Below, in pieces: positions 1 through 11,089 of a DNA stretch of 64,000 bases. This stretch comes from Larix kaempferi (lineage: Eukaryota; Streptophyta; Pinopsida; Pinales; Pinaceae), in NCBI GenBank assembly GCA_027924585.1, contig BSBM01000319.1, forward strand, positions 5,919,001 through 5,983,000, read 5' to 3'. The stretch's first letter is position 1, and each line of letters opens with the position of its first letter. The position numbers and the translations under genes are program-made. The notes below the pieces were generated by a model that searched no databases, was not told where the DNA came from, and saw nothing but the letters and a program-made list of their open reading frames with translations.

Positions 1-101
1 GGAATGGTACATGACTCTTTAACCATATGACCAAAGGTGTACCAATAAGGTGGGTAAACAACCCTTTTACCCACAAGATCAATAACAACAAAGTGGTACA
101 C
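1..101. other. intergenic DNA with GTGG/CCAC words
   Basis: There is no gene here. The stretch repeats short words such as aaggtggg and acccac, which can pair with each other. The same words recur at 341-480, so this looks like the edge of a repeat family that runs past the window start. Confidence 0.4.
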
Positions 102-340
102 GAACCGTGGGTGCGATCAAAATCGACTGAAGAACCTGATACAGGTGTAACACTCATCCCAAAATTAGGAATCGGGGATTCAGATCCCTAACCCTAATTA
201 TCCTACTATTATCCTACGTAAACAACTTTAGATTAGTCAAAACAAAGTGGAAGAATTCGATGAAGAGTCCGAGAATCCGATTCTGAAGAATCGGATTTAG
301 GTGCGGTTAGGCCTAGGGCCGAATCCGGTAACTATGGGTA
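102..340 (-). repeat. dispersed repeat, inverted relative of 37268-37493
   Basis: About 240 bp that align along their whole length, in opposite orientation, with 37268-37493. By eye they agree at roughly four of five positions. The segment is full of GATTC/GAATC words (for example gattctgaagaatc), which are themselves inverted repeats. It also contains a short telomere-like piece, ccctaaccctaatt. No coding potential is visible. It could be the terminal or subterminal part of a DNA transposon; that is inference, and no matching transposase is attached. Confidence 0.6.
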
Positions 341-709
341 AGAGTCAAGGCAACTCAAGGTGGCTAGACAACCCTTCTAACCACAAGACAAGGTGGTGAA
401 CAAGACAAAGGTGGTAAACCTTCTAACCACAAGACCAAGAACAATAAAGGTGGAAGACCTAGGGTAGACAAGCAAGGTGGGGTTACAACCATTAATCTCT
501 CTCTCAAATGTAAAAGTGTTCCATACTCTAACTGAAAGTTCATCATCACTGTATAAGGAACGTCCACACTAGATGATGTGATCCTGTGGTCCTCCTGACT
601 GCTCCTGAGGTCAAGTGCTAGTGACTCCATCAAGGGGTGGCTAGTCCCTTGAGAAGACAACCTAGCTCAACCATCTGGAAGACCTAGGAGAGGAGTGCAT
701 CACACATCA
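341..709. repeat. direct word repeats (aaggtgg...ccttctaaccacaag)
   Basis: The phrase cccttctaaccacaagac and its partner aaggtgg recur at about 359-400 and 410-445, with a degenerate form at 40-80. No gene is supported; an open minus-strand frame at 364-660 has the low-complexity make-up of a chance ORF. Confidence 0.4.
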
Positions 710-713
710 TCAT

Positions 714-1054
714 CTTGGTTAACTGACCAAGATCCACCTAGTTAATTGACCAGGAATGTACCTGCAGGAACTACTTGGTCCTATACCAAGAATCTGCCTG
801 GTCCCAGACCAGGATGTCTATGTCTCAACCTGCAGGATTTGCTTGGTCCTCGTGATCAAGAAACTATGTTGTCCCAGACCAAAATACCCTAGAGACAGAT
901 AGGGGTCCTAGCCACATGCTAGAGACTTTTCCATGGCATCAACCTGCTTGGTCCCCGACCAAGAACCCCAGGAGACTGTTGGGGGCCCTAGGGTACCTTC
1001 TAGGGACTTACTCTACTTGGTTAACTGACCAAGAACCCTAGTTAATTGACTAGG
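714..1054. repeat. cluster of nine short palindromes (CTTGGT...ACCAAG)
   Basis: Nine imperfect palindromes of 14-19 bp occur at 714-731, 737-754, 774-790, 797-813, 842-860, 869-882, 947-963, 1016-1033 and 1037-1054. The core is cttggt/acctgg, a variable 4-6 bp middle and the reverse complement. The first two words (cttggttaactgaccaag and cctagttaattgaccagg) come back almost unchanged as the last two, so the cluster is framed by a repeated pair. Related shorter palindromes (ctagccacatgctag, ccctaggg) lie between. Function is unknown; subterminal transposase-binding repeats are one possibility. Confidence 0.65.
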
Positions 1055-2039
1055 GTACCATCCTCCCTGAGAATGGGTCTCACAACTCCATTAACTTTAA
1101 CACTAAAGACTCTCTCCTCCCTTCATATAGAATAGGTGAGGGAGGCCAACAATAGAAGATGTGAACTAAGTCCACAAGCAACCTAATCTAATCCACAAGA
1201 TAAGGTCTCCAAGTGAAGCACTCTCTCCAAGGTGTACACATGCCAAGAGATCAAACTCAAGTGGTGTGCTCTCCAAGCATGGGCTCCAAGTGTGAATTGC
1301 TCATCATAACACTCCTTGCTCTTAAAGACAGGCATCCAATGTGCCAACACTCCTCAACATGTGTCATGGGTCCACAACCAACCCTAAGCATAATGCCATT
1401 AACCGAGGCGTTTTCAAATCAAGCGCTTATCCTCCTAAGGTATGCTTTGTGGTCTTGATGCTCTTAGGGCCATGTGCCCTTCCTCCTACTGTCTAACGTC
1501 CATCCTCCAATACAGGTTCACCTCCCATGCATGCAACCATCTTATCAACACACAAGCCTTGTAGAAGATACAAATGCCACATAAGATAACCACCTCCGCA
1601 AAGAATGTGTCACACCTAGCACCGAGTCCAAAGTCAACAACCACCTATAGAGAGTTCTCCAAATGTTATCAACCAAAAGGTCTAAGGTACAACTAAGGAG
1701 TTTGGATTCACCATGCACCGCACATCACAAGAAGGCACCCCTGGCATCGTGTAAACACTTTTAGAGCAAACCGAAAACTGACAACTTTAATGGTGGGAAT
1801 GGTGGCCAAATCTATTGATGCCTATAAAGTGCACTATATGTGTTTAATGGATCTTTCTAAATTATCATTATATTACTATAGTCCCCAATAAAAGATTTGT
1901 TGTCATTAGAAGGGAGTCATCTTGGATCATTAATTTGTCAAAACTTCTATTCATATATACCTCTATTATTTTAGATGCGAGCACACAATTCTATTATCTT
2001 GCGATATCTTCTAAATCCTGCCATGCTATATGTTTGACT
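1055..2039. other. intergenic, no gene recognised
   Basis: No domain or convincing ORF is seen. The phrase ttcatatagaata with gatgagg/ggtgagg occurs at about 1121-1140 and again at about 2051-2069, a possible short direct repeat about 930 bp apart that may mark an old insertion. An 81-codon plus-strand frame at 1213-1458 has no recognisable motif. Confidence 0.3.
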
Positions 2040-2330
2040 TACCCCCTTCCTTCATATAGAATAGATGAGGGTTCAATGGCACATGTGGACCATGAAGTCC
2101 AAGAGAAGGGCTAAGACATTGCCCAAAGATGACTCGCCTAAGAAGAGTGGGTTAATAGCCCAAGTGAAATGACAATAACCCTATTAAAGTGTTAAAATCT
2201 CACAATGAAATTACAAGGACCCTAGCAAAAGTAATTTAAGTTTCTTTTTTAATTATTAAATTAAGATACTAAAGTGGTTAGTGGTTTCCTTGAATCATGG
2301 ATTTTACCCCTTGGATTACTCAATGGTGAA

Positions 2331-2340
2331 ATATAAATAG
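2331..2340 (+). promoter_or_regulatory. TATA-like box atataaatag
   Basis: A well-formed TATA motif lies upstream of the repeat-rich stretch and fits the promoter of the putative LTR around it. No transcription evidence is available. Confidence 0.35.
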
Positions 2341-2492
2341 GAACCCTCTCAAGTGATCAAGACACACAATCAAATCATCATTATCCTCAAGAAGATATTC
2401 ATGGGGTTCTAATCTGGTATTATCTTTCTCTCTTCAACATTGGAAGACTAATTCTTCCTTGAAGGCAGTCATAGGCCTTTGGAAGGTTACAA

Positions 2493-2610
2493 CAGAGCCC
2501 TAAGGGCTGTTTGAGGGTTGGATGCAGGCCCTAAAGGGCAATTGCAGGCGGGAGCAGAGCCCTAAGGGCTGTTTGAGGGTTAGCTGCAGGCCCTAGGAGG
2601 TGACCAAAGG
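2493..2610. repeat. 62-bp tandem repeat, about 1.9 copies
   Basis: The unit beginning cagagccctaagggctgt starts at 2493 and again at 2555. Each unit contains a ccctaaggg palindrome. A looser series of agggct words continues to about 2830. Confidence 0.7.
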
Positions 2611-3095
2611 CCCCAAGGGGTTGTTACAAGCCTGAGCAAACAAATATAAGGGCAACCATAGACCTAATCAAGCTACAACAAGGCTATGCTGCCCTTATTA
2701 GCTGGGTCGAGGGTCTGCATCATCATTTTTAGGGCTGCCATCAACATTTATGTGAGGTCGAGGGCTTGTATCCTCATCTTGAGGGCTGATGTCTCTCCCT
2801 TAAGGGCTCATGTCATTTTATAAGGGCTCTTTGGTTCAGATGTGTGGTTCCCCTAGCTAGGCCAAGACCCTAGCTCATCTTTGTTAGTAGTTTGTTTACA
2901 TAAATCAACAAATCAATATTCTGCTTCAGTAGATCCGTGATCTCCTTTAGCAGATCGTGGTCTCCCTTGCTAGATTTAGACCTTAGCAAACTATGGAAGA
3001 AGTTTGGGGTAAATTCCGGGCTCTCGGCAATGTGATTAAGGTTTGCTAAGGCCACAGTTCAACTCTGAGCTCTCTTTGTTTCGAGATCAGGCCTC

Positions 3096-3166
3096 TAGAG
3101 GGCTAACGTTGCCATGATCTAAGCCCTAGAGGGCTAACGTTGCCATGATCTAAGCCCTAGAGGGCT
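3096..3166. repeat. 31-bp tandem repeat, 2.3 copies
   Basis: The unit tagagggctaacgttgccat... starts at 3096 and 3127, with a partial third copy at 3158-3166. The two full copies are identical as far as I can see. Confidence 0.85.
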
Positions 3167-3560
3167 TGTAGCAAATCAGATGATAAATAATCTTCTTATT
3201 TGGAATTTCTCAAGTGGGCAAATCAATCCATATCAACAATCAGAGGTTTATGATGGCATTCAGATCAGACTTTCAGTTATGATCCTTCTTGGAGGGTTTG
3301 TACCTAGGACTTGTTACAATCGTGATGAAGAAAGAGTAGCAACTCTTGATTCTGCAGTCTCATACTACAGATGAAAAGATAAGTACTTGGTCTCTTTGTT
3401 TGTTTACTCTCATATGAGAAGGGTTTAATGTTCATGGTCATGATGTATACTTGTTCTTCATCAATGAATCTTCATTTGAAAGGTTGTTGAGGTTTTTATC
3501 CCGTAAGGGTTTCCCCAGGGTAAAATCATAGTGTCTTCTGCGCATATTTATTCATGTTGA

Positions 3561-5560
3561 TTATTGTGGTGTGATGTGATGCCTTTCACTACATTTATCT
3601 TTCTGTCATAAATGGTTAATATAATACTGGCCATATAAATTTAGTACAATTGAAACTTTCATGTGTAATTGTGTTAAAGAAAATTTTAAAATACACACAT
3701 AATTACATATTTATATAAGTGGTTAAAATTTCAACAATCTTTAGTCGGAGTCCTTGAAGAATCTATTATAGGAGGTTCATTTGCCATCTTTTGAAGATTA
3801 GAGCTTTGTTGGCATGCAATGTTGGGGAACATTGCTACACAACCTTTACATTTGTAGGAAGCTCCACGAGTAAGATTTATTGTTGAATCTCTTTGTGGGG
3901 AGCGTTGTAAGCTTCATTTCAATGCTTGTAGAACTAGAGTACTTTGATATCTAGTTGAACAACTTTTCTAGTTCAATAATTGCAAGGTTTGAGAAACTAT
4001 TACGGTTTCAAGTACTAAACCTTTATTGCAATCCCGTAAATGATAAGTTGTGGACCCCATGTATTAGTACATGTTTTGCAACAACTTGGCAAATTCAAGC
4101 ACATCAATGCTTAGTGAAAGAGTTGGTAGACGAAGCAATGTATCGAGCTTCTATCATGGTCCATTGCAAGGGCATTGCAAGTATCCCACACCAAACAATC
4201 TCAAAGAATGCATTGATCTACACTAACTCAACTTGACATAGTGCCCATCTCCATGTTGTTGGCTCTTTGAAAGACCTAGGGTCTAGAAGAGGTGTCTAAC
4301 AATGGTCCGAGGTAGTATAGTATGCCAACATATTCAATCTCCCAAAGGAAGGAGGTCTCACCCAAGTCATGTTTGATTATTGCTTCTTAAGTAGTGTGTA
4401 GAGTATTAGGCAATGGTGGAAGTGCAAATTCATTCACTAGGGTAGATGACCACAAATTCATTCATTAAGTAGGAAGGAAACAACTAATTCATGGACAATA
4501 CAAGAATGTAAACTTCACTAGGATAGATGACCACAAAAAGATAGGCATAATAGTCATGAAATCACATTATATTACTCAGAATATGGATTCCAATTAAGCA
4601 TTGCGCCTGACACTCTACTAAAGATCAACAATCTCATAGTTGGAACATGTAGAACAAAGCAGAACATAGACCCAAAACCCAAAATATAATAGATCAACAA
4701 CCTCTAGTGAAACCCTCTTTAATACTGACTTAATACATATTTATAGACTTACTAAGGTGATTACAGAGTATTCTAGACAGATCTAACATTGCTTGCTTTA
4801 ATCCACTAGTACAAAAGAGCTTTGCGTAGTTAAATGCACAAAGGTTGTTAGAGCCTTTCATTTGAAGTCAATATTCAATCTTAACTTGCTTTGCATACTT
4901 AGACTTTTGTGGATTTGGGAGTTTGATAGATTATTTTCATTTAATGATATAGGATTTGCGTCCTTGCTCCTTGGTTTAAAAGTAGCCACAATATTCCCAA
5001 ACAATAGAATGGAAGAAATAAATTGCTTCATGCACAACAATGATTGTTTTAAATGAAGGGATTCACTCCTTGCTTGGTACTTCCTCTTTGTGATTGTGTC
5101 TCCCTTATACGAGCTCCCTCAGTTTGTAGCACTTGCATACAAGGTCCCCCTTGGTTATCTTGAGAAACTCCATTAATAAACAAGCCCAATGTTTTGAAGA
5201 TTAGTGAGACCCTCAAAATCTTGTATAACATCTATTTAAGTAGTGTAGCTACCTATTTGTTGTAGTGAGTACTAATGGTATGAAATGTTTTAGTTTGGCT
5301 CCTTTAGAAATGCCATTGGTTGGATGAAATTATGAATTGTGCCTCTAGAAACATCTTGAGCAAATAATTTCATTGTAGAATGCTAATGCCAAGCTTCATG
5401 AAGAGGTTACTTCACTATAGGATACTAATGCCAAGATTTATTAGGGGTTTACTATTGCCAACCTTTGAGAGGAGGTCGATTCACTTCATAGTTATGATGT
5501 CATACACTTTGATGAATGATCATGATCTCTTTGTAACATGACACCCTCCCAACATCCCCA
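3561..5560. other. intergenic, no gene recognised
   Basis: AT-rich DNA in which I recognise no domain. A 93-codon plus-strand frame at 3955-4236 and small overlapping frames near 4860-5230 have no motif that I can place. A phrase with actagg and tagatgaccacaaa appears twice, around 4436-4460 and 4516-4540. Nothing else is supported. Confidence 0.4.
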
Positions 5561-5625
5561 TGTTTGAATCCCATGTGTTGGACATGGATTCGTAAGAATA
5601 TGTGTTTGGCACGTGGCCTATGATG

Positions 5626-5735
5626 ACCTTTTAAGAGGCTCGCGAGTTCCTTTTTGCGCCACAAATGTTGGACACGTTCCCTAACGTGTCCCACTTGTGT
5701 GGTTTAAAAAGGAACCCACGAGCCTCTTAAAAGGT
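5626..5735. repeat. 110-bp foldback (long imperfect hairpin)
   Basis: The arms 5626-5655 and 5706-5735 are reverse complements over 30 bp with two mismatches. Inside them, about 20 bp on each side of the central ccct pair again with roughly three mismatches. The whole 110 bp can therefore fold on itself. It lies about 160 bp upstream of the ATG of the hAT transposase relic at 5896. It could be a tiny MITE or foldback element, or structured leader or terminal sequence of that hAT element. Confidence 0.7.
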
Positions 5736-5895
5736 AATTTAGCATTCATTTTTCACATCTTTTGTTGAGAGAGAGAACTGTAACATGTTTGAACTTTGGT
5801 GGTAATAGGCTTGAAGGTGCATTTGAAGGATTTAGAGGTGGATTTGCGGGTAAAATTTACGTATTGTTGTTTTCTCCATTAATTCTACAATTTTC

Positions 5896-8157
5896 ATGGC
5901 CCAATTAGCAAAGCCAATTGGTAAAGGTCAAATGAAAGGGAGGAATGCCCCTGGTGGTGTGCTCCCCATCCTCTAAGCTCATCTACCTCTGTTGTTACTT
6001 GTACTCCATTTGCTGCAAGTGGAGTTGCTTCTAATGCTAAAAGAAACCCTGCTATAGCAAGAAAACAAGCTCAAGAAAATAAATATTCATTGTGGAAGTA
6101 TGTGAGAAGACAACAAGGGTCAGAGGCAAAGGTTGTTGGTGGAAGGGATGTTCCTTGGACATGTATTTTTTCCACCAATACATACAAGATCACCTACTTT
6201 CGACTTAAGGGCTGTCTCTTAGCGCTTGATTGTGGACTTGGACCAAGTAGATGGGTGAGTGCTAGCAAACGAAAAGAAATTGAAGGAGAGGATAGAATTG
6301 GCATAGGGAAGGTAGTAGCAACAAGTAGGAAACAAAAAAATGAGGATCCTCTTCCATTCTTGAGGAAACCTACAAGCAAATATGGGAGTGGGAGTGCAAG
6401 TCAACCACTAGAAAGAGGCTAGCCTCAAGTGGCAGTCCAATGGATAAGATCTTTCAACAAGAGAAGCGAGTTGAGATTGATCTTACCAGTGGGTTCTCTT
6501 TCTATCTCAACTTCATTTTATCTAATGTTGCACGATCGCCTTTGTTTACTAAGATGTGTCGAACTCTAGTTGATCAAGCTCCAAAATGTTATGTACCTCC
6601 TAGTTCAGAGAAGTTTAGAACCACATTGTTGGTTAAGGCAAAGGAGGTGGATACAATCCTAGAATCGATTAAATCAACATGGCCTTCATTTGGTGTTAGT
6701 ATTGTTTTTTATGGATGGACAGATACAACATGTCACACGCTCATCAATATATGGGTGAGTGGTTCATTAAAGTTATTGAAGATGCATGTGTTGATTCCTA
6801 TGTGCAAATTGTCATAGATAATGCACCTATTTGCAAGGTTGTTGGCATGCTTGCGGCAGCTAAATATCCACAGATATTTTGTACACCTTGCATTGTTTAT
6901 TCTTTGAAATTAGCACTTAGATCTATTGCTTTCGATGTGACATGGATGGAAAGTGTTATTGATGATGCACACCATATCTACAATTTTGTACAAAACCATA
7001 CCATTTCCCTCACAATCTATTGTTGAAGATTGCAGATACTCGGGTTGCCTCCTCATTCATCATGCTTAAGAGGTTGAGGGGGGTCAAGACCGCTCTTGGT
7101 TCCATGGTTATTTCAGAGTTTTAGTCTTTTCGAAGAAAGTCGAATCAAACTTCTTCAAAAAAGGTTAAGGATACACTGTTAGATGATGTTTGGTGGGAGG
7201 GGTTAAATCTTACATTAAGATCATGGATCCTATCATTTCTTTGTTGCGGGCTGTAGACACAAACCAACCCATTTTAGGAGATTCTTATGAGGGTTGGGAT
7301 TCAATGATTGAGGTGATGAACATTGAAGATTATTATTTTACAAAGTGAGTGCCCTGAGTATGGGACATCGACAATGAGCTTATTCATCACAATTCTAGAT
7401 ATTCTTATCACCAGATGGGATAAGAATTGCACACCTTTGCATTGCTTGGCTCAATCATTGAATCTCAAGTACTGCAATAATGATTGGCTCAATGTTGGGC
7501 TTTCACACAAAGTCCCTCCTCATAGGGATGAATAGATTTCATAGGTGAGGAAGGAAGCATTTAGAAGGATATTTTGGGATAGAGCATCTTTTGATGAGGT
7601 GGAGGAGGGCTTCATAGAGTTTTCCACTGGTGCTGGGAGATTTGGAGGTTTGATGTGCTCAAAGACACGGGGGTTAAAAATCCCTATGCTTGGTGGGAAA
7701 CTCATGGGGAAACATGCCCTATTCTACAAGATTTAGCCACGACGATCCTATTGTTGTGAGAGGAATTGGAGCACATATGGGAATTTGTACAATGCGAAGA
7801 AGAGAAGGCTTGAGTAGTCCAAGGAAACGACAATGGTATATATGCACTCCAACCTCCGACTTATTTACAGGAAAAGGGATGAGTGGTTGCCAAGGGAAAG
7901 ACAAAGATGTGGGATGTGTTTCCCGATGATATGGGTTTGGACAACAATGTTTAGGCAACTTAGGTCTCAATGGACTAGTGCTAGAGTTGGTCACTTTTGA
8001 CTATGGTGATCCTCTTAAGGGGTCATCCTCCACAACAATAGATGTAGATCTCATATTAGATACAATGATTGAGGAGGAGGAGGAGGAAGATGATGGAGGA
8101 GATATCAGTGGCAACGATGATGATTTCGATGATTTTGACACGGAGGAGGACTACTAA
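5896..8157 (+). pseudogene. hAT-superfamily transposase (BED zinc finger, DUF659, hAT C-terminal), inactivated
   Basis: Relic of a plant hAT transposase. Domains in order: a short N-terminal part from the ATG at 5896; a BED-type finger region at about 6075-6225; a linker with a KNEDPLPFLRKP-like phrase near 6336-6372; DUF659 at about 6520-6830, then about 6790-7020 in another frame (NAPICKVVGMLAA, TPCIVYSLKLAL); a middle part at 7030-7320; the hAT dimerisation region at about 7380-7930; and an acidic tail ending at the TAA at 8155. The frame is broken many times, with an early stop about 27 codons in, later stops, and frame changes near 6780 and 7690. Key residues are lost: the finger's second Cys is Ser and a His is Cys (WTCIFS, LKGCLL), and the first catalytic Asp of the expected SDGW is replaced (VFYGWTD). 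It is a dead element; terminal inverted repeats and an 8-bp target duplication were not found. Confidence 0.82.
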
Positions 8158-8518
8158 GTCCAGATAGTGACACCCTTGAGCTATATTAGTCTTCCATCTA
8201 TGGTTCTAGTATCTATATTCTACCCTATTTTGCATTTTCCATTGGCATTCCCACCTAAAGTATCTTACTATTAGTGACCCAGTATCTTAATCTATGTAAT
8301 ATTGACTACAATTTGATTGATTACATATGATTTAATGATAAAACTGCAGTTTATGGTTCAAATTCTAAGTTTTAAACTTCTATTTTATGATGTGTATTGA
8401 ATATTCTTATTTCTTGTGTGTTTGATCATCATTAATATTACAAACTTCCATGTAGTTAGTAACTAGTTTTATCAATATTTTCTACATGTTCTCATTTCTA
8501 AAAAGGTTGGACCTTTAT
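8158..8518. other. 3' flank of the hAT relic
   Basis: AT-rich DNA with no ORF or recognisable motif. It may include the 3' untranslated part of the hAT element. Confidence 0.4.
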
Positions 8519-8715
8519 ATATATATATATAGGTAAATTATCTTGAGGCAAAACCTTGGGCACTTCCCTTCATTTTGAGGATGGTACCCAAGGTAAACCC
8601 TAGATTCTTCAGGGCATAAGGCCAAGTCAACAATATACTCATTATAAGCTCAACATGTTAGTTACGAGAATAGAACTTCGGTCCATCCCACATTTACTTA
8701 GACTAGATCCACTTG
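8519..8715 (-). mobile_element. SINE copy (tRNA-derived family), degraded
   Basis: On the minus strand the 3' half (ctttaccttgggtaccatcct... to the decayed tail) matches the copies at 12605-12845 and 63671-63881. The tRNA-like head is badly decayed: the A box is hardly visible and the B box is reduced to something like gttctattc. The tail end lies beside a (TA)n run at 8517-8531. Confidence 0.6.
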
Positions 8716-8735
8716 AATATATATATTTGTGTGTG

Positions 8736-8812
8736 TGTGTGATGTTTTCGGGGTCGTCGTGTTCAGTGTTGGATACTTGTATTTCCGTGTCCTCGTGTCA
8801 GGTGACTTAGAT
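8736..8812 (+). repeat. direct repeat partner of 11864-11942 (GTGTCC words)
   Basis: About 75 bp running from tttcggggtc through cgtgtcctcgtgt to ggtgacttag, matched in the same orientation at 11864-11942. The shared end cgtgtcctcgtgtyaggtga is almost unchanged. It belongs to the GTGTCC/GGACAC word family described at 11090-11290. Confidence 0.6.
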
Positions 8813-10285
8813 TATCATCTATTGCTTCTATATTTGCCGAGAAGGACAAGGCCATTTAGAATCTACAACACGACAATTAAAACCTCTAAAAATAAGTAAT
8901 TGATTACAATAACAAATTACAAATTTTTTCTTCTTTTGCTTTTAAGGAGGACCATGAACAAGTTGATTGGATGACACTTTGAATTAATGAGATGGTACAA
9001 ACCTTGGTTCTTGCTTGTCAAAAGCTTATGGATGAATTAGGGGAGAAGGAAGCAATACTTGACACATTGCAAGAGGATATTTAGTATTTATAAGAAAACT
9101 ATCTTTCATCTTCCTTTGATGCTTCTTGTTGTGCGCTAATGGCTACTCATGAGCAATCTTGTCTTGGCATTAATGGTTTTGAGAAAACATTTAAGGGCAT
9201 AGATTCAAATTACTTTGGTAGATGCAAGTAGTGGATTTAGTAATCATGGACATGGTAAAATTATTCATATTGAGCTTCAGAGGAGACCACGAGGAGACCA
9301 ACAATATGAAGCCTTGGTTATCTTGAGACTATATCTTGTGATGAGTCACCTTAATTCTTCCATTGCTACTGATTTGTAGGAACTATAACTTGCACCATTT
9401 GATTCGTATACTAGTATAGAATAGCAATAACCAAAATCTTCACCATCCACATCTAAACCATATCGACATCCTCATCATGGTGATAGTAGCCATTCTCGCT
9501 CTTCATCCAGTGATCAACATTTTGGTTTGATAACAATGCTTACATATTGATAATGAAGAAGTGTAAATGGTGCAATCTTGGTTAGATACCCACTATCATG
9601 ATGATGTGTGGTTGGAATGATGATGGGTGATGGTGATATTTGAGCTCTTGTTTGAGGACATCCCATCATCTAGTTTTCTCAATTATGCAACAATTGTTTT
9701 CTAGGACAAATATTGCTTTGATGATTGATTGATTGTAGCCACAATCTCTTTTTGATAGTTATTTAATGGCAACTTTTTTTTGTTGTTTCATTTTTGCGTG
9801 TGTGCATGATGGGAGATGAATTGTTAATGGGAAGGCCATCTTGCCACATGTGATATTTGGAGTGCTTATTGAGCTTTCGACACTCTTGCCCAAAAAGATA
9901 CCTTGGCAGGTCTCATGGTCTATTTGCTTGGAGTGTTCTTGTTGGCCTTAAACACTCTTGCTTCTTTAACATCTTTGTGGATCAATCTCAAGCTCAATAG
10001 GGCTCTTGGTTTTCTTGTTTGGAGCACTCTAGCTGATCTTTGACACTCTCAGTGAGATCACTATAAAGCTTCAACATGCTCTTTGTTCCCATTGTCATCG
10101 TCATTTTTCAGAGACTTGATCATTGGCCATGATTGTTTTCCCCACCCAAAATAAACATTAAGGGGCATGTCATTACAATGTTTTTATTGTTGTTTGACCA
10201 AATCTTTCCCAAGTGGATATCAAGAGGGATGTTGCAATGTAATATTTACTTGGTCAAATTTATGAATAATTATTTGCTAAGTTCC
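8813..10285. other. intergenic, possible gene relic near 8940-9300
   Basis: Plus-strand pieces around 8940-9080 read as a short charged, helical-looking peptide (MDELGEKEAILDTLQEDI, then a stop) and continue in broken frames to about 9200. I do not recognise the family, and the many stops make it a relic at best. The rest to 10285 has no recognisable feature. Confidence 0.25.
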
Positions 10286-10350
10286 CAGGAAATGTGGGTG
10301 CGGGGACGGGGACGCCACTTTTTGAAATAGGGTACTTGGGATTGTCAGGG

Positions 10351-10388
<38 letters not shown>
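10286..10388. repeat. GGGGAC-word repeat end plus (TA)n microsatellite
   Basis: The block around gggacggggacgccacttttt at 10297-10340 matches, in opposite orientation, the block at 40600-40690. Both run straight into an AT microsatellite, here (TA)n from about 10351 to 10388. This is probably one end of a dispersed element family. Confidence 0.6.
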
Positions 10389-10393
<5 letters not shown>

Positions 10394-10870
10394 AACAAAA
10401 CAATAAAATTAAAAGTTCAAAACATGTCACATACATATTTCTTCATAATTCAATGATTCATCATTCATTCAACATTCACATTGGAACATAAAATTTGACG
10501 TCAAGTGGAAGTTATATTATGATTCCATTGTCATACTACATTCAAAATTTGCCTAATGGGCAAATGGCATTTCTAGACATGAAATAGAAAATACAAAATT
10601 CAGAAAACACTCAACAGTGATTTCATTCAATGATTCTCCTTGCTATAACAGTGTAACCTTGTTGCTGTATTCAACGTGGAAAGCCCTTCACGGTTTTACC
10701 GAACACTGTCACCGTGGAAAGCCCTTCACCAAACGATGTCGCTGCTAAATGAAATGATTATGAGATGTTTGAGTGGAAAATTATGATGTTTGGAGAGTTT
10801 GGGAATCGTAATTTTAGGTTTGGGAGGCGGGGCACCTTTCCCCCCTTCCTTTTATTTATTTCATTGCTTA
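10389..10870. other. intergenic, no gene recognised
   Basis: AT-rich, with the phrase cgtggaaagcccttcac present twice (about 10674 and 10712). No coding motif was found. Confidence 0.4.
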
Positions 10871-10879
10871 AAAAATCTG

Positions 10880-11060
10880 GGTACGTCGTCCCCTCTAAGC
10901 CAAACGAACCCATTTTTTCAAGCCGACGTCTTGGGTTCTTCAGTCAAGAACCCAGTTCGTATGGGTTTCGCCAACCAAGAACCTGAACCTGAATCGGAGA
11001 TGTGGGTTCATGAACCCGGTGCAAGGACGTGAACCCTACCCTCGGGTATGCGAACCCATG
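10880..11060. repeat. GGGTTC/GAACCC word cluster
   Basis: Words gggttc and gaaccc recur about ten times in 180 bp, in both orientations. One pair forms a perfect 9-bp hairpin (10932-10940 with 10946-10954). The region is open in two frames only because of its composition. It resembles the other word clusters of the window in design but uses a different word. Confidence 0.6.
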
Positions 11061-11089
11061 CAACTAAGATTATTTGTTAACATTTAGGA

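Larger units (their letters stand above)
2040..3560 (+). repeat. putative degraded Copia-type LTR region
   Basis: This region has the features of a plant LTR but no attached internal sequence. There is a TATA-like box at 2331-2340, an untranslated-looking stretch of tandem repeats rich in agggctg/ccctaaggg, and near 3490-3540 a block with ggtttttatcccg followed by gggtttccccagggtaaa. Such runs are typical of the 3' ends of many plant Copia LTRs. I could not find the LTR borders, a primer site or a second copy, so this may be a solo LTR or a relic. An unrelated transcribed host repeat is an alternative. Confidence 0.3.

Noticed and set aside
714-1054. CRISPR-like array
   Set aside because: Repeats are palindromes of variable core and spacing, with no uniform repeat or spacers, in a plant nuclear context.
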